DNA of 64,000 bases, taken from assembly GCF_034048115.1 (NCBI RefSeq), contig NZ_CP139145.1:2728001-2792000 (forward strand), given 5' to 3'. Under the pieces are notes generated by a model, which did not search any database, had not been told where the DNA came from, and saw only the letters and a list, made by a program, of their open reading frames with translations. Below, piece after piece: positions 17,323-28,420 of the stretch (positions within the stretch are counted from its first letter, which is position 1; each line of letters begins with the position of its first letter). The position numbers were made by a program, and so were the translations under genes. The DNA is from Pseudarthrobacter sp. IC2-21. GTDB taxonomy: Bacteria; Actinomycetota; Actinomycetes; Actinomycetales; Micrococcaceae.

Positions 17323-17790
17323 ATGAACGCAGTTACGCCCATTCGATCCGCCCGATCACATGGGGGCACGTCGGCAGCACTCCCCGGCCTTCCCCTTCGT
17401 TCCGCCACTACCCCAAGCCAACCTTTGCGGGCAGTGGATAACGATGCCGAAGTCCTCGCCATCGCACGTACTACTGTGCAGGCGGCCATGGAGGTACTGG
17501 CCGGGATCAGGCCGATCCATCAGCTGGCCCGGCGTCTTGATCCGCGTTGCCTGGCTTTGCTGGAGCACCGGGCCACCTTGATCCGGCGTGAACTGGCCCG
17601 CTCGACGTCCCCTACCCTGGCGCGGCTGCACAGGAATTCCGTGGTCCGTTCGGTCCGTTCCTGTGAGGTTGCGCCCGGCGTCTACGAGGCCTGTGCGGTG
17701 GTCATCGATGACGTCCGTGCCCGCGCTGTGGCGATCCGCCTGGAACGGGGCAAACAGGCCTGGCGGGTGACCGAGCTCGTGGTCGGCTGA
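17323..17790 (+). CDS. Rv3235-family protein
   Basis: 155-residue protein of the uncharacterised actinobacterial Rv3235 family, cytosolic by appearance. It has a disordered basic N-terminus (about 1-40), then a compact domain with AMEVLAGIRPIHQLARRLDPRCLALLEHRATL, EVAPGVYEACAVVIDDVRARAVAIRLER and the final WRVTELVVG, which is typical of the family. The ATG follows TAGGGGAATCAC, a usable ribosome binding site. It is read after the LysM gene and converges on secA, the same neighbourhood as Rv3235 near secA1 in mycobacteria. Some family members are annotated as SecA-linked by position only; no biochemical role is known to me. Confidence 0.82.
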   Translation: MNAVTPIRSARSHGGTSAALPGLPLRSATTPSQPLRAVDNDAEVLAIARTTVQAAMEVLAGIRPIHQLARRLDPRCLALLEHRATLIRRELARSTSPTLARLHRNSVVRSVRSCEVAPGVYEACAVVIDDVRARAVAIRLERGKQAWRVTELVVG

Positions 17791-17813
17791 GATCGCATAC
17801 GGGTGGAAACACG

Positions 17814-17843
17814 AAGTGCCCGGAGCAGATGCTCCGGGCACTT
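17814..17843. terminator. Bidirectional terminator between the Rv3235-like gene and secA
   Basis: A perfect 14-base inverted repeat, AAGTGCCCGGAGCA and its complement, with a two-base loop. It lies between convergent stops at 17790 and 17879 and starts with AA and ends with TT, so it could serve both strands. Confidence 0.75.
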
Positions 17844-17878
17844 CCCGTCTATTCGCCGCCGCTAGCGGCCCGCTGCCT

Positions 17879-20617
17879 CTAGCGGCGCTTCTTCTTTGTC
17901 TGACGCTTGGGGGCATCCTGCGTTGCCGCCTTGGCAGGGTTGCCGGACCGCGACGAGGAGCGTGCTTCAACCCGGGTTTCGGAAGCACCCGTCTCGCCGG
18001 GCGCCGTGTACTGGAGCTGCGCCGGCTTCTCCGGGGCCTCCAGGCCAGCGGCGTGGATCTGCGGTTCGACGTGCTCGGTGTGGCCGCCGGCCGCATCGGC
18101 CACCACAACATCCTGCGCGGGGGTGACCTCAACTTCCAGGTTGTACAGGAAGCCGACGCTCTCTTCGCGGATTGCTTCCATCATGGCTTGGAACATGGTG
18201 AAGCCCTCGCGCTGGTATTCCACGAGCGGGTCGCGCTGGGCCATGGCACGCAGGCCGATGCCTTCCTTGAGGTAGTCCATCTCGTAGAGGTGTTCCTGCC
18301 ACTTGCGCCCAATGACCGAAAGCACCACGCGGCGTTCAAGTTCGCGCATGCTCTCCGAACCGATGGCCTCTTCGCGGGCCTGGTAGACCAGCCGCGCGTC
18401 CGAGAGCAGTTCCTCCTTGAGCATCTCAACGGTGAGCCGGGATTTGCCGCCGGCTTCCTCGATGATTTCCTCCGGTGTGACGCTCACCGGGTACAGCGTC
18501 TTCAGGTTGGTCCAAAGCTGCGCGAAGTCCCAGTCGTCACCGTTGCCCTCAGCGGTGGCCGAATCAATCAACGCCGTGATGGTGTCCTCGATGAAGAACT
18601 GCACTTTCTCGTGCAGATCGTCACCTTCCAGAATCCTGCGCCGGTCACCGTAGATCGCTTCGCGCTGGCGATTGAGCACGTCGTCATACTTGAGCACGTT
18701 CTTGCGCTGCTCGGCGTTGCGTCCTTCCACCTGGCCCTGCGCGGACGCGATGGCCCGTGAAACGAGCTTCGACTCCAATGCCACGTCGTCCGGCACGGAG
18801 CTGTTCATCAGGCGTTCGGCGGCACCCGAGTTGAAGAGCCGCATCAGGTCGTCGGTCAGCGAAAGGTAGAAGCGTGACTCGCCGGGATCGCCCTGGCGGC
18901 CGGAGCGGCCGCGGAGCTGGTTGTCGATGCGGCGGGATTCGTGGCGTTCGGTTCCGAGGACATAGAGACCACCGGTGTTCAGTACTTCCTCATGCTCGTC
19001 CTTGACTGCCTGTTTGGCAGCTTCCAGGGCTGCAGGCCACGCGGCCTCGTACTCTTCGGAGTTCTCCTCCGGATCCAGGCCCCGCTTGGCCAGTTCGGCC
19101 ACGGCCGTGAACTCGGCGTTGCCGCCGAGCATGATGTCAGTTCCGCGGCCAGCCATGTTAGTGGCCACCGTGACAGCACCCTTGCGCCCGGCCTGCGCCA
19201 CAATGGCTGCTTCACGCGCATGGTTCTTGGCGTTCAGGACCTCATGCCGGATGCCTTCCTTGGCCAGAAGCCGGGAGAGGTATTCGCTCTTTTCAACGCT
19301 GGTGGTGCCCACGAGGACCGGCTGCCCCTTTTCGTGGCGTTCGGCAATGTCCTGGACCACGGCGTCGAACTTGACGGTTTCGTTCTTGTAGACGAGGTCC
19401 GGCTGGTCGATGCGCTGCATGTCCCGGTTGGTGGGGATGGCCACAACACCCAGCTTGTAGGTGCTCATGAACTCGGCGGCCTCAGTCTCGGCCGTGCCGG
19501 TCATGCCGGAGAGTTTGGCGTACATGCGGAAGTAGTTCTGGAGGGTCACCGTGGCCAAGGTCTGGTTTTCGGCCTTGATCTCCACGGCTTCCTTGGCCTC
19601 AATGGCCTGGTGCATCCCCTCGTTGTACCGCCGCCCGGCAAGAATGCGGCCGGTGTGCTCGTCAACGATGAGCACTTCGCCGTCGAGGATGACATAGTCC
19701 TTGTCGCGCTTGAACAGTTCCTTGGCCTTGATGGCGTTGTTGAGGAAACCGATCAGCGGCGTGTTCGCGGATTCGTAAAGGTTCTGGATGCCCAAATAGT
19801 CCTCCACCTTTTCGATGCCGCTCTCCAGGACTCCGACGGTGCGCTTCTTTTCGTCGGTCTCGTAGTCTTCGCCCAGCTTGAGGCGCTGAACCACCTTGGC
19901 GAATTCGCTGTACCAGCGGTTCGTGTCACCTTGGGCGGGCCCGGAGATGATCAGCGGGGTACGGGCTTCGTCGATGAGGATGGAGTCAACTTCATCAACG
20001 ATGGCAAAGTTGTGGCCGCGCTGGACCAGTTCCGACTTGTCCCACGCCATGTTGTCGCGCAGGTAATCGAAGCCGAATTCGTTGTTGGTGCCGTACGTGA
20101 TGTCCGCGGCGTACATCTGCCGGCGGACAGCGGGATCCTGGTTGGACAGAATGCAGCCGCTGGTCAGGCCGAGGAAGCGGTAGACCCGGCCCATGAGGTC
20201 TGACTGGTATTCGGCGAGGTAGTCGTTCACGGTGATCACGTGGACGCCCTTGCCCGTGAGGGCGTTGAGGTAGGCGGGAGCGGTAGCGACGAGGGTCTTG
20301 CCTTCACCGGTCTTCATTTCGGCGATGTTGCCGAGATGGAGGGCCGCGCCACCCATCAGCTGGACGTCGAAGTGCCGCATCCCCAGGGTGCGCGAGGAGG
20401 CCTCACGTACGGCTGCGAAAGCCTCCGGCAGCAGGTCGTCCAAATGTTCGCCGTCCAGGTGGCGGGCACGCAGGCGATCGGTCTCCTCACGGAGCTCTGC
20501 GTCCGTGAACGTCTGGAACGATTCTTCGAGAGCATTAATGGAGTCGGCATAATTCCGAAGTTGCCGCAGGGTTTTTTTGTCACCCGTACGGAGAAGTTTT
20601 TCGATAAGTGATGCCAC
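17879..20617 (-). CDS. secA: Preprotein translocase ATPase SecA
   Basis: Motor of the general secretory pathway, driving proteins through SecYEG. At 912 residues it carries [11 protein letters not shown] (101-111, Walker A), DEVD at 208-211, the preprotein cross-linking region, [12 protein letters not shown] and [13 protein letters not shown] in the second ATPase domain, and the helical scaffold. The C-terminus is a basic Lys/Arg/Thr-rich tail without the cysteine zinc motif, usual for the SecA1 type of actinobacteria. The GTG at 20615-20617 is preceded by GGGAG at a suitable distance. It stands alone between the Rv3235-like gene and the YcaQ-like gene. Confidence 0.97.
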   Translation of the reverse strand: MASLIEKLLRTGDKKTLRQLRNYADSINALEESFQTFTDAELREETDRLRARHLDGEHLDDLLPEAFAAVREASSRTLGMRHFDVQLMGGAALHLGNIAEMKTGEGKTLVATAPAYLNALTGKGVHVITVNDYLAEYQSDLMGRVYRFLGLTSGCILSNQDPAVRRQMYAADITYGTNNEFGFDYLRDNMAWDKSELVQRGHNFAIVDEVDSILIDEARTPLIISGPAQGDTNRWYSEFAKVVQRLKLGEDYETDEKKRTVGVLESGIEKVEDYLGIQNLYESANTPLIGFLNNAIKAKELFKRDKDYVILDGEVLIVDEHTGRILAGRRYNEGMHQAIEAKEAVEIKAENQTLATVTLQNYFRMYAKLSGMTGTAETEAAEFMSTYKLGVVAIPTNRDMQRIDQPDLVYKNETVKFDAVVQDIAERHEKGQPVLVGTTSVEKSEYLSRLLAKEGIRHEVLNAKNHAREAAIVAQAGRKGAVTVATNMAGRGTDIMLGGNAEFTAVAELAKRGLDPEENSEEYEAAWPAALEAAKQAVKDEHEEVLNTGGLYVLGTERHESRRIDNQLRGRSGRQGDPGESRFYLSLTDDLMRLFNSGAAERLMNSSVPDDVALESKLVSRAIASAQGQVEGRNAEQRKNVLKYDDVLNRQREAIYGDRRRILEGDDLHEKVQFFIEDTITALIDSATAEGNGDDWDFAQLWTNLKTLYPVSVTPEEIIEEAGGKSRLTVEMLKEELLSDARLVYQAREEAIGSESMRELERRVVLSVIGRKWQEHLYEMDYLKEGIGLRAMAQRDPLVEYQREGFTMFQAMMEAIREESVGFLYNLEVEVTPAQDVVVADAAGGHTEHVEPQIHAAGLEAPEKPAQLQYTAPGETGASETRVEARSSSRSGNPAKAATQDAPKRQTKKKRR

Positions 20618-20659
20618 GTGAAGATACTCCCAGTCTGATGCTGCCGAATTCTGGCGTTT

Positions 20660-21934
20660 TTAGTCTACGGGAGAGACGCGGGCCACGCGGCCCCTGTTCC
20701 CTGAGAGCGGATCGGCCCGGTTCCCGGACCGGAGCGCCGCCACGAGGGGCGCAGCCAGGTCCCCCACGGGGCTGACCACAACGTCCCCCAGCCCGAGCCA
20801 TTCGGCCATGAGTTCCAGCTCCTGGGAAAGTTCGACGGCGGTCCCCGGCGGTGCGTCCTGCTCACCATAGGCGGATCTGACCAGGAGATTTCCTGCCGCA
20901 CGGTCTGCTTTCAGATCCACGCGGGCCACGATCCTGTCCCCCAGCAGGAACGGCAGCACGTAGTACCCGTAGCGCCGCCGGTGCTCGGGCGTGTAGATCT
21001 CGATCCGGTAGTGAAAGCCAAACAGTTCCTCCAGTCTGCGCCGCTCAAACACCAGGGAATCGAACGGGCTCAGCAGGGCCCGGCCTGCGGCCCTCCGCGG
21101 CACTCTGGCAGCGGAGTGCAGGAACACCTTCCGGTCCCATCCTGCAACGCTGACAGGCTCCAGCCTCCCGGCCGCGACAAGATCAGCCACGGCGGCGGCC
21201 GCAGCTTTGACGGGTGTGCGGAAGTAGTCTGCGAAGCAGCGAACGGTGCCGATGCCGTGGGCCTGGGCGGCGGCATCGATGAGGCGGCGGACCGCATCCA
21301 CGGGATCCCGCCGGCTGTCCGTGACCGGCCGGCGGTCCGGCAGCACCCGTTCCGTGAGGGCATACCTGCGCTCGAACTGCTCGCTCCTGGACGCCGCGGA
21401 GATCAGGCCTTCCTCAAAGAGGTGCTCAAGAACCCTTTTGACGACGTTCCAGTTCCATCCCCAGTTCTCGGTCCGGCGGTCCTCGACATGCCCGATTTTC
21501 GCGGTCAGTTCCGCTGCCGTCAGCGGCTTTCCGGCGGTCAGGACATCAAGGATTTTGCCGGTCACCCCTTCACGCAGGGCAGGGTCCAAGGCGCCCGCAC
21601 CCACCCATGAGCGTTTCTGCCACAGCACCAGATCCGGAAACAGTTCCGGCCGGATAAAACTGGCTTCATGCGCCCAGTACTCCATCATCCGGCGGGGATG
21701 CGTTCCGGACATCCGCTGCAGGATGCTGCGGTCGTAGTTCCCCAGCCGGGAAAAGAAGGGAAGGTAATGGCTCCGGGACAGCACATTGACGGAATCGATC
21801 TGAACCAGCTGGAGCCGGGCAAAGGTACGGCCCACCGCCCGTGAGCTCACGGGGCCGGCGGGCCGTCCTTTGTCGAGTCCTTGTGCTGCCAGTGCGATCC
21901 GCCGGGCCTGGTTAAGGCTCAGCGTTGCCGGCAC
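20660..21934 (-). CDS. YcaQ/AlkX-type DNA glycosylase-like winged-helix protein
   Basis: HTH_42 family protein of 424 residues. Members such as E. coli YcaQ unhook interstrand crosslinks as a DNA glycosylase. The QIDS motif at 45-48 corresponds to the Gln-x-Asp catalytic motif of YcaQ (from memory of the literature); AlkZ/AZL proteins have Gln-x-Gln instead. Three winged-helix units are typical. Other family marks are SRSHYLPFFSRLG, YWAHEASFI, the FDSLVFERRRLEELFGF segment and RRRYGYYVLPFLLGD. GTG at 21932-21934 follows AAAGGAC at good distance. It follows hpf at about 30 bases on the same strand. The enzymatic activity of this member is inferred. Confidence 0.85.
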   Translation of the reverse strand: MPATLSLNQARRIALAAQGLDKGRPAGPVSSRAVGRTFARLQLVQIDSVNVLSRSHYLPFFSRLGNYDRSILQRMSGTHPRRMMEYWAHEASFIRPELFPDLVLWQKRSWVGAGALDPALREGVTGKILDVLTAGKPLTAAELTAKIGHVEDRRTENWGWNWNVVKRVLEHLFEEGLISAASRSEQFERRYALTERVLPDRRPVTDSRRDPVDAVRRLIDAAAQAHGIGTVRCFADYFRTPVKAAAAAVADLVAAGRLEPVSVAGWDRKVFLHSAARVPRRAAGRALLSPFDSLVFERRRLEELFGFHYRIEIYTPEHRRRYGYYVLPFLLGDRIVARVDLKADRAAGNLLVRSAYGEQDAPPGTAVELSQELELMAEWLGLGDVVVSPVGDLAAPLVAALRSGNRADPLSGNRGRVARVSPVD

Positions 21935-21966
21935 AACAGTCCTTTCATTGACGGGTGGATAACACC

Positions 21967-22692
21967 CTAGACATTCGCAGCCTGATCGTCGGAACGGTAA
22001 GCCAGGATCTTTTCTTCAACCACGGTATCCCCGGGTTCACATTCGTGGTCAAGGGTGATGACCCCGTAGGTCCAGCCGCGCCGGCGGTAAACGACGGAGG
22101 GCGTGTTGGTGGCTTTGTCGACAAACAGGTAGAAGTCGTGGCCTACGAGCTCCATGTTGTCCACGGCGTCATCGAGGCTAAGGGAGGCAGCGGGGAAAAC
22201 CTTGCGCCGGATCAGTACCGGGGAGTCCCCTGCGGGAATGTCGTTTTCGAGGTCGTAAGGCGACGCTTCGGCAGGCGCTGCCTGCTCTTCACTTCGGTGG
22301 CTTGCCTCGACATAGAGAGGTTCACTGGTGCTGGCTGGCTCCAGTGAAGCAGTTGCTTCACGTACTGCCTTGGGGGTGTGGCGGCCGTGGTGGACCTTTT
22401 TGCGGTCCTTGGCCCGGCGGAGGCGCTCAAGCAGCTTGGTGTAGGCGAGATCAAATGCCGCGAACTTGTCAGCGGCGCTGGCTTCCGCGCGGATCACCGG
22501 TCCGCGGCCCAGAACGGTTACCTCAACTGTGAGTTGGTCGCCCGTCTGGCGTGCGTTCGTCTCTTTGGACACCTTCGCATCCACCCGCTGGACCTTGTCG
22601 CCCAGTGACTCGATCTTCGAGATCTTCTCACCGGCGTATTCGCGGAATCGGTCTGAGACCGTCAGATTTCGTCCGCTGATCATAAACTCCAT
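21967..22692 (-). CDS. hpf: Ribosome hibernation promoting factor, long form
   Basis: Dimerises 70S ribosomes into inactive 100S particles in stationary phase. The 241-residue protein has the N-terminal S30AE/HPF domain (MEFMISGRNLTVSDRFREYAGEKISKIE, about 1-100), a variable linker rich in Ala/Ser/Glu, and the C-terminal dimerisation domain (about 180-237, VLIRRKVFPAASLSLDDAVDNMELVGHDFYLFVDK). The ATG at 22690-22692 is chosen over one 13 codons upstream because GGAGG precedes it by five bases. It lies after comF with 164 bases between, and before the YcaQ-like gene; the same comF-hpf order occurs in mycobacteria (Rv3242c-Rv3241c, recalled). Confidence 0.93.
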   Translation of the reverse strand: MEFMISGRNLTVSDRFREYAGEKISKIESLGDKVQRVDAKVSKETNARQTGDQLTVEVTVLGRGPVIRAEASAADKFAAFDLAYTKLLERLRRAKDRKKVHHGRHTPKAVREATASLEPASTSEPLYVEASHRSEEQAAPAEASPYDLENDIPAGDSPVLIRRKVFPAASLSLDDAVDNMELVGHDFYLFVDKATNTPSVVYRRRGWTYGVITLDHECEPGDTVVEEKILAYRSDDQAANV

Positions 22693-22856
22693 GGTGCCCT
22701 CCAAATGACTTCGGTGACACGACGACGGCACTTCCCAGAGGCCGATCTGATTGACAGTCGAGCCCCTTTCCGAGCCGCCATCGAAAGGTACAACTTGTTC
22801 TTGGTACCCACCAACGACGTTAGTTCATAGCCACCGCTTATTCATCCTTTATTCGT

Positions 22857-23774
22857 TTATTTTTTCCGGGAAGGGCGGCTTTCCGCCGCTTGTGGGGCAT
22901 CCGCTCCGCTCCCGGCTGAATCCGGCGGGCGTGTCGCCGCAAGCACCACGGCACCGGCCACGATGGCGCCGCTGAGGTGGAGGGCACGTGCCGCTTCGGC
23001 AAGGGTGGCACCCGTGGTGAGGACGTCGTCCACGATGATGCACCTGCGGCCGTGGACCTGCCTGCGCATGCGTCCGGTGACCTTCATGGACCCCCTGACC
23101 CTGGCCGCCCTGGCTCCGCGGCCAAGTCCCTTCTGGCCCCCGGGCAGGTGCTGCAAAGCCGCCCGGCTCCGGGATTTCCTGAGTGCATCCACTACCGGCG
23201 GTCCGGCCCGGATGCGGCCCTGCCGCCCCGCGGACAGCAAAAGATGGACGGGGCTGAAGCCGCGTTTGATGAAAGCACCGGTGCCGGACGGGACCGGAAC
23301 CAGGCAGACGGCGTCGAGTCCTGCCGCTGCCTCGTCGATGCCGTGGCCCAGACCCTTGGCAAGGACTGCCTTGAGCTGGTGTTGGCCGTGCCGCTTGAAG
23401 GACAGGAGGGCCTGGGCCAGTTCCTCGCGGTACACGCCGGCAGCGACAACGGGGAGGATCATGCCACCGTCCACTTTCATCAGGGCCGGCGCCTGTTCCT
23501 CGGCCCTGAACGGGTGCCTGGTCAGCACGCGGACCTGGCGCTCACAGCCCACGCAGAGTGCCAGGTCCTCCGCACCGCAGCAGACACAGTCCACCGGGAG
23601 CGCAAGTGCCAGGAGCTCGGCAGCGGCGACCGCCGCGAGATCCGCGGCGCGCAACCATGCGGTGGGCTGCCCGCCGCGGTGCTTGGCGGACGGCCGGGGC
23701 GGCAGTAAGTCCGGATCCGTGGGAGCCCTCGCGGGACAGTCCCCGGACCGCCGGACCGTGTGTTCTTTTCGCAC
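22857..23774 (-). CDS. ComF-family phosphoribosyltransferase-like protein
   Basis: ComF homologue of up to 305 residues. The N-terminal part is a short cysteine zinc-like cluster (DCVCCGAEDLALCVGC, with Cys at four spaced sites). The C-terminal PRTase domain carries CIIVDDVLTTGATL (PRPP loop) and a LVPVPSGTGAFIKRGFSPV segment. ComF proteins are linked to DNA uptake, but in actinobacteria their role is not settled. The start is uncertain: the GTG at 23772-23774 has GGAGG too close, and a shorter start is likely. It follows lpqB on the same strand, 63 bases away. Confidence 0.85.
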   Translation of the reverse strand: MRKEHTVRRSGDCPARAPTDPDLLPPRPSAKHRGGQPTAWLRAADLAAVAAAELLALALPVDCVCCGAEDLALCVGCERQVRVLTRHPFRAEEQAPALMKVDGGMILPVVAAGVYREELAQALLSFKRHGQHQLKAVLAKGLGHGIDEAAAGLDAVCLVPVPSGTGAFIKRGFSPVHLLLSAGRQGRIRAGPPVVDALRKSRSRAALQHLPGGQKGLGRGARAARVRGSMKVTGRMRRQVHGRRCIIVDDVLTTGATLAEAARALHLSGAIVAGAVVLAATRPPDSAGSGADAPQAAESRPSRKK

Positions 23775-23837
23775 CCCTCCATGTTCAGCCGGTAGCGGCT
23801 GCCAGGGAAGCGGGTCAGGGGGTTATGTGGACAACCG

Positions 23838-25568
23838 CTATCCCGGGAAGGATGGATCGATGGGACCCTTGAGCTGCGGCGACCAGCCGTTCCCGAGCCG
23901 CTGGAAGATCCCCTCGGCGGACTGGCCATAGATCTCCTCGGGACCGTTGCCTGCGCTGAGCCACACCAGGCCGGGCCAGGGAGCCAGCTGCTGAGGTTGC
24001 CCCGAGGTGAGGGACAGCAGTTCCGGTGTGACGTTGGCGCTGGCTGAGCCCTTCATCACGGCGACGGTTGTGTCGCTGACCCAGACCCCCTGCTCCGGAT
24101 TGCTTTCGGTCACCAGGTTAATGGGGGTGGTCAGTTCCTTGGGCGTACCGTCGGCATTGCGGATGATTCCCGTTACCTGGACCTTGGTCTGTCCGTTCTG
24201 CTCGGAAATCACCAGAGCGCGGGCGCCCTCCCGCGAAACCTTGAGATCCTTGACGGTCCTGCCGGCCAGCCACACCGGGGTCATGGTCACTGCGGGAACT
24301 GGCGCACCCTCCGCGACTCCCGCCGGCCGATATGCCACCACTTCGGTACCGCCTGCCGCGCCCGGACCGGCTGCCCACACCCAGTCGTGAAGGCTGAATG
24401 AGGGATGGGTGATGGTGCTTCGGGTGGTCAGGGCACGAGCCGGCTGGCCGGGCACCATGCTGTACAGCGTCGTCCGGCTTTCGTTTAGGAAAGCCACCGT
24501 TTGCGACACGGGTGACTCCGCCGGGTAACGCGGACCGAGCGAGGAGACCGGCTGCATGTCCGGGAGCGGGGACACCCTGTTGTTCTCATAGCGCACCAAT
24601 TCGTTGCCGCTGACGGCAATCTCCCGCGCCGGCACGTTCTTGTCCCGCACAGGGGGCAGCACGGAGCCGTTGTCCTCCACCCGCACCAGATCCTGGTTGG
24701 CGCGGAGTTCAACATTGACGACGTCGGGCTGGCTGCGGAACGTCAGAGCCAGCTGCGTCTGCATCCGGAGCCGGTCCTCCGTGGAAGCCTCGGTGAGTTC
24801 CTTGGCAGAAAGGTCCACCTGGGCTGCGCCGGAGACCACCGGGACGGATTCGCGCGCCAGTTTCATGCCGGACGGGAAGGCGCTCACCACGGCTCCCCGC
24901 AGATAGGGCGCCGGGCCGGCCAGCAGCGCGCTGGTCATGGCCTTGACCGTCTTGTTTTTGATGAACCAGCGGACGTCCGGAACGGCGTAAGTAAAACTGG
25001 GGTCGTAGAAGTAGATGGGGTATGCCCCGTAGATGACCTTGAACGTCTCCTCCGGGATCGCCGTCCCGTTGGGGATCGCCGAAATCCGCCACTCACCATC
25101 CACCTGGGTGAGCGTCACCGGGATGTTTTCGATGGTTCCTTCGGGCGACTGCGTGGCAATCCCGTCGACATCCACGGTGTAAGCCACGTCCAACTGGTAG
25201 TTATAGACGTTTTCGACGCCGGTCTCCACCACGGTCGCTGACCGGTAAACCAGGGCCCGCTGGTCCGGTTTCCAGGATACGGAGGCTGCCTGGGTGAGGT
25301 ACTCCCGCGCTACCGCATAGTCGCCCTCGTACCCGGAACCTGCCCGGTAGAAATAGTCGATGATGTTCTCGGGAGTGGCACCGGCCTGCGGCGCGGCCGG
25401 GAGGAACACGGGGGCATTCACATTGCCTGCACTGCCTTCCTCGCTCTTACCCACCGGTCCGGACGTGGGGATCCGGGCACAGGAGGCGAGGAGAACCATA
25501 ACCACCAGCAGAACCGCGGCATTCAGCAGCCCACGCCTCGTGTAACCGGCCGCCCCTGTTTGCTTCAT
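23838..25568 (-). CDS. lpqB: Lipoprotein LpqB, MtrAB-associated
   Basis: Secreted lipoprotein that, in mycobacteria and Streptomyces, works with the MtrAB two-component system. The 576 residues start with a lipoprotein signal ending LLASC (Cys30), then a GerMN domain (about 170-290). The C-terminal half is the LpqB beta-propeller type, with tryptophan- and glycine-rich repeats such as [15 protein letters not shown]. The ATG overlaps the mtrB stop by four bases (ATGA), so it is translationally coupled. This gene order (mtrA-mtrB-lpqB) is standard in actinobacteria. Confidence 0.95.
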   Translation of the reverse strand: MKQTGAAGYTRRGLLNAAVLLVVMVLLASCARIPTSGPVGKSEEGSAGNVNAPVFLPAAPQAGATPENIIDYFYRAGSGYEGDYAVAREYLTQAASVSWKPDQRALVYRSATVVETGVENVYNYQLDVAYTVDVDGIATQSPEGTIENIPVTLTQVDGEWRISAIPNGTAIPEETFKVIYGAYPIYFYDPSFTYAVPDVRWFIKNKTVKAMTSALLAGPAPYLRGAVVSAFPSGMKLARESVPVVSGAAQVDLSAKELTEASTEDRLRMQTQLALTFRSQPDVVNVELRANQDLVRVEDNGSVLPPVRDKNVPAREIAVSGNELVRYENNRVSPLPDMQPVSSLGPRYPAESPVSQTVAFLNESRTTLYSMVPGQPARALTTRSTITHPSFSLHDWVWAAGPGAAGGTEVVAYRPAGVAEGAPVPAVTMTPVWLAGRTVKDLKVSREGARALVISEQNGQTKVQVTGIIRNADGTPKELTTPINLVTESNPEQGVWVSDTTVAVMKGSASANVTPELLSLTSGQPQQLAPWPGLVWLSAGNGPEEIYGQSAEGIFQRLGNGWSPQLKGPIDPSFPG

Positions 25569-27631
25569 GGCTGATCCTTCGTTGGGGTGGTGCGGGCCGC
25601 CGCACGGGCACCGGAAAGGCCTGGACCAACGGACCCCTCAGCAACGCGGGCATCCGCGGCAGCTTTCGTGGCCAGGCCCTCGCTAGGTCCGTCGCTGCGT
25701 TCGGCGCCGGGGCCGCCGTTGCGTTCGGCGCCGGGGCCGCCGCTGGGGCCGCTGCCGAGTCCGGCGTCCGAAGCACTGGGTTCGGTCCCGCGGGCAGGCC
25801 CGGATCCCGGTCCGAACACCAGGATGTCCCCGTCGTGGTGGCCGGTCGGCAGGACGATGTCCCCCGGCTCGAGCTGGACGGGCGATCGGTCGATCTCCTC
25901 GCCCTGCCGCAAGGGAATAGTCAGCCGGAAATTGGATCCGCTGCCTTTGTTGCCCCACGCCTGCAGCCACCCGTTGTGAAGTTTGGTGTCCTCCATGGCG
26001 ATGGACAGGCCCAGGCCGCTGCCTCCGGTGGTGCGTGCGCGCGCAGGATCAGCGCGCCAGAAACGGTCAAAGACGCGGGCAGCCTCAGCCGGCGTCATGC
26101 CGAGACCCTGGTCCCGTACGGCGACTCCCACGGCTGTCTGGTTGGCGGCCACCGTTACGGTGACCGGCTTGCCTTCCCCGTGTTCCACCGCATTCAGGAT
26201 GAGATTCCGCAGGATTCGGTCGATCCGCCGTGCGTCCATTTCCGCCACGATGCCCGTCTCGGGCGCGCGCAGGATAATTTCCGATCCATACTCCGCGGCC
26301 ACCGGGGCCGCTCCCTCAATGACATGGGCGATGACCTGCACGATGTCCTCGGGTTCGGCGTCGAGCATGGCCACGCCCGCGTCGAAACGGGAAATCTCCA
26401 GGAGGTCCGCTAGCAGTGACTGGAACCGTTCCACCTGGTTATAGAGAAGTTCCGCGGACCGCTTGTTAATGGGGTCAAAGTCGTGGCGGGCATCAAAAAG
26501 AACCTCGGCCGCCATCCGCACCGTTGTGAGCGGTGTCCGGAGTTCGTGCGAAACGTCGGACACAAAGCGCTGCTGCATCTGGGACAAGGTGGCCAGCTGT
26601 GTGATCTGTTCCTGGAGGCTGGCAGCCATGTGGTTGAACGAGGCACCGAGACGGGCCACTTCATCCTCGCCTTTGACCACCATTCGCTCCTGCAACTGCC
26701 CGGCGGCAAGCTTCTCGGACACCAGCGCCGCGTGGCTGACCGGACTGACCACGTTCCGCGTGACGTACCAGGCGATGGCCCCGATCATCAGCACCAGCAC
26801 GGCGCCGCCGGCCAGCAGCACGCCCTGGATCTCGTTGAGAGTCTGCTGGGCGGTGTTGAGGTCGTAAATCAAATACAGCTCGTATACGGTTCCGTTGAAG
26901 GTGACCAGGTTTCCGACGGCGATGCCCGGCCTGTCCTCGGTGCCCACCGGGATTACCGTGGAGGCCCAGTACTGGTCCTTGCCCGAGTCCTGCACGGCCT
27001 TCCGCAGGTCCGGCGGGATGACGCTGACAGTCAGCTGGTCTGAAGCCCGTGACTCCACCCAGCGGTTCCTGGGCTTGGTCTGCTCCGGCTTGGCCTCGAA
27101 AACGTAGCGGCGCTGGATGACGGAGCCGCGGCCCTCCACCGCGTTCAGGGTGTCGTACACCAGGGTGATGACGCTGGACTGATCGGTGACCTGGGCGCCG
27201 TCAAACGTCTCCTGCACCTGTTTGACGTTGTAGCGGGTCTCGGACTCAGCCTGCGTCAGCCGCTCCTGGAAGAGGTTGTTGGCGATCTGGTTGGAAAGGT
27301 ACGCGCCCACGGCACCGAAGGACGTGACGGCCAGCAGGAGGGTGGTCAGGACTGTCCGGAACTGCAGGGACCGGCGCCAGCGCCGCTGCACCGAACGCGC
27401 CAGAAAGCGCATGGCCGGGAAGAACCGGCTCAGCCCGACGCGGACAAGGCGGGCCACCCGGAGTGCAACGATGATGCCGCGGCGCCGCCAGATCCGCGCA
27501 CGGAAAGGCAGCGCCGCCAGTTCCGCGGGCAGCGCGTCTGTGTGTTCGGGGCCCTTGGCCGCTGCCGGATCCGGAGCGTGCGGGCCTTCTGGTCCCGAGG
27601 GCTCAGGAACCTGCTTTGTAGCCGACACCAC
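25565..27631 (-). CDS. mtrB: Sensor histidine kinase MtrB
   Basis: Membrane sensor kinase for MtrA, controlling cell-wall metabolism and osmotic responses. The 688-residue frame has a basic N-terminal cytosolic region (about 1-90), a membrane helix (about 93-112), an extracytoplasmic domain, and a second helix (about 269-290). A HAMP domain (about 291-343) is followed by HisKA with [10 protein letters not shown] (His362) and HATPase_c ([26 protein letters not shown]). The C-terminal 110 residues are low complexity, with an imperfect GGPGAER repeat. The start is a GTG at 27629-27631 or the next codon; no strong Shine-Dalgarno is seen. It overlaps mtrA by up to 29 bases. Confidence 0.95.
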   Translation of the reverse strand: MVSATKQVPEPSGPEGPHAPDPAAAKGPEHTDALPAELAALPFRARIWRRRGIIVALRVARLVRVGLSRFFPAMRFLARSVQRRWRRSLQFRTVLTTLLLAVTSFGAVGAYLSNQIANNLFQERLTQAESETRYNVKQVQETFDGAQVTDQSSVITLVYDTLNAVEGRGSVIQRRYVFEAKPEQTKPRNRWVESRASDQLTVSVIPPDLRKAVQDSGKDQYWASTVIPVGTEDRPGIAVGNLVTFNGTVYELYLIYDLNTAQQTLNEIQGVLLAGGAVLVLMIGAIAWYVTRNVVSPVSHAALVSEKLAAGQLQERMVVKGEDEVARLGASFNHMAASLQEQITQLATLSQMQQRFVSDVSHELRTPLTTVRMAAEVLFDARHDFDPINKRSAELLYNQVERFQSLLADLLEISRFDAGVAMLDAEPEDIVQVIAHVIEGAAPVAAEYGSEIILRAPETGIVAEMDARRIDRILRNLILNAVEHGEGKPVTVTVAANQTAVGVAVRDQGLGMTPAEAARVFDRFWRADPARARTTGGSGLGLSIAMEDTKLHNGWLQAWGNKGSGSNFRLTIPLRQGEEIDRSPVQLEPGDIVLPTGHHDGDILVFGPGSGPARGTEPSASDAGLGSGPSGGPGAERNGGPGAERSDGPSEGLATKAAADARVAEGSVGPGLSGARAAARTTPTKDQP

Positions 27632-28277
27632 GAACCGTCAATACAACTTCCGGGGCTTCCGGGTCCCGCTCAATCTTGGACCGGAGCCGCTGTACATGAA
27701 CGTTGACCAGCCTGGTGTCTGCCGCGTGGCGGTAGCCCCACACCTGTTCCAGCAGCAGCTCCCGGGTGAACACCTGCCATGGCTTCCGCGCCAGCGCCAC
27801 GAGGAGGTCGAATTCCAACGGGGTCAGGGAAATGCGTTCGTCGGCCCGCTTTACGGTATGGCCGGCAACGTCGATGGTGACGTCCGCGATCCGCAGCGTT
27901 TCGGGCGCCTTCTGGTCGCCCGGCCGCAGCCGCGCCCTGACGCGGGCAACCAACTCGGCAGGCTTAAAGGGTTTGGGCACATAATCGTCGGCCCCGGACT
28001 CGAGCCCCCGGACGACGTCGGACGTGTCGGATTTCGCGGTGAGCATCACGATGGGCACGTCAGACTCCGACCGGATCTGCCGGCAGACCTCGATCCCGTC
28101 CACACCGGGGAGCATAAGATCGAGCAGCACGAGGTCCGGCTTCGATGAACGGAAAACGTCAAGGGCCTGGCCGCCGTCAGCGCAAAAGACGGGGTCAAAG
28201 CCGTCATTACGCAGAACAATTCCAATCATTTCGGCCAGCGCTTCGTCATCGTCAACTACCAGAATGCGTGCCTTCAT
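27603..28277 (-). CDS. mtrA: Response regulator MtrA
   Basis: OmpR-family response regulator, essential in mycobacteria, controlling cell division and cell-wall genes. The 224 residues comprise a receiver domain with Asp9-Asp11, the phosphorylation site Asp53 in VLLDLMLPG, and Lys in LTAKSDTSD. The winged-helix effector domain (about 125-220) contains LTPLEFDLLVALARKPWQVFTRELLLEQVWG and RLVNVHVQRLRSKIE. ATG at 28275-28277 begins MKARILVVDDDEA; a TATATA-rich stretch and GGGG lie upstream. It is first in the mtrA-mtrB-lpqB unit and divergent from the DUF4166 gene. Confidence 0.97.
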   Translation of the reverse strand: MKARILVVDDDEALAEMIGIVLRNDGFDPVFCADGGQALDVFRSSKPDLVLLDLMLPGVDGIEVCRQIRSESDVPIVMLTAKSDTSDVVRGLESGADDYVPKPFKPAELVARVRARLRPGDQKAPETLRIADVTIDVAGHTVKRADERISLTPLEFDLLVALARKPWQVFTRELLLEQVWGYRHAADTRLVNVHVQRLRSKIERDPEAPEVVLTVRGVGYKAGS

Positions 28278-28420
28278 AGTTATATATTCCCCTATTGGAC
28301 TAGGTTTGTCCTGTTCAACGCCCTCCGGCATGGCGCAGCACACGGGAGGGCAGTGTCTTCCGGCCGGTACATTGGAAGCAACCGCGGCGCCGCCGGCGGC
28401 CACCGTCCAGGAGGTCATTG

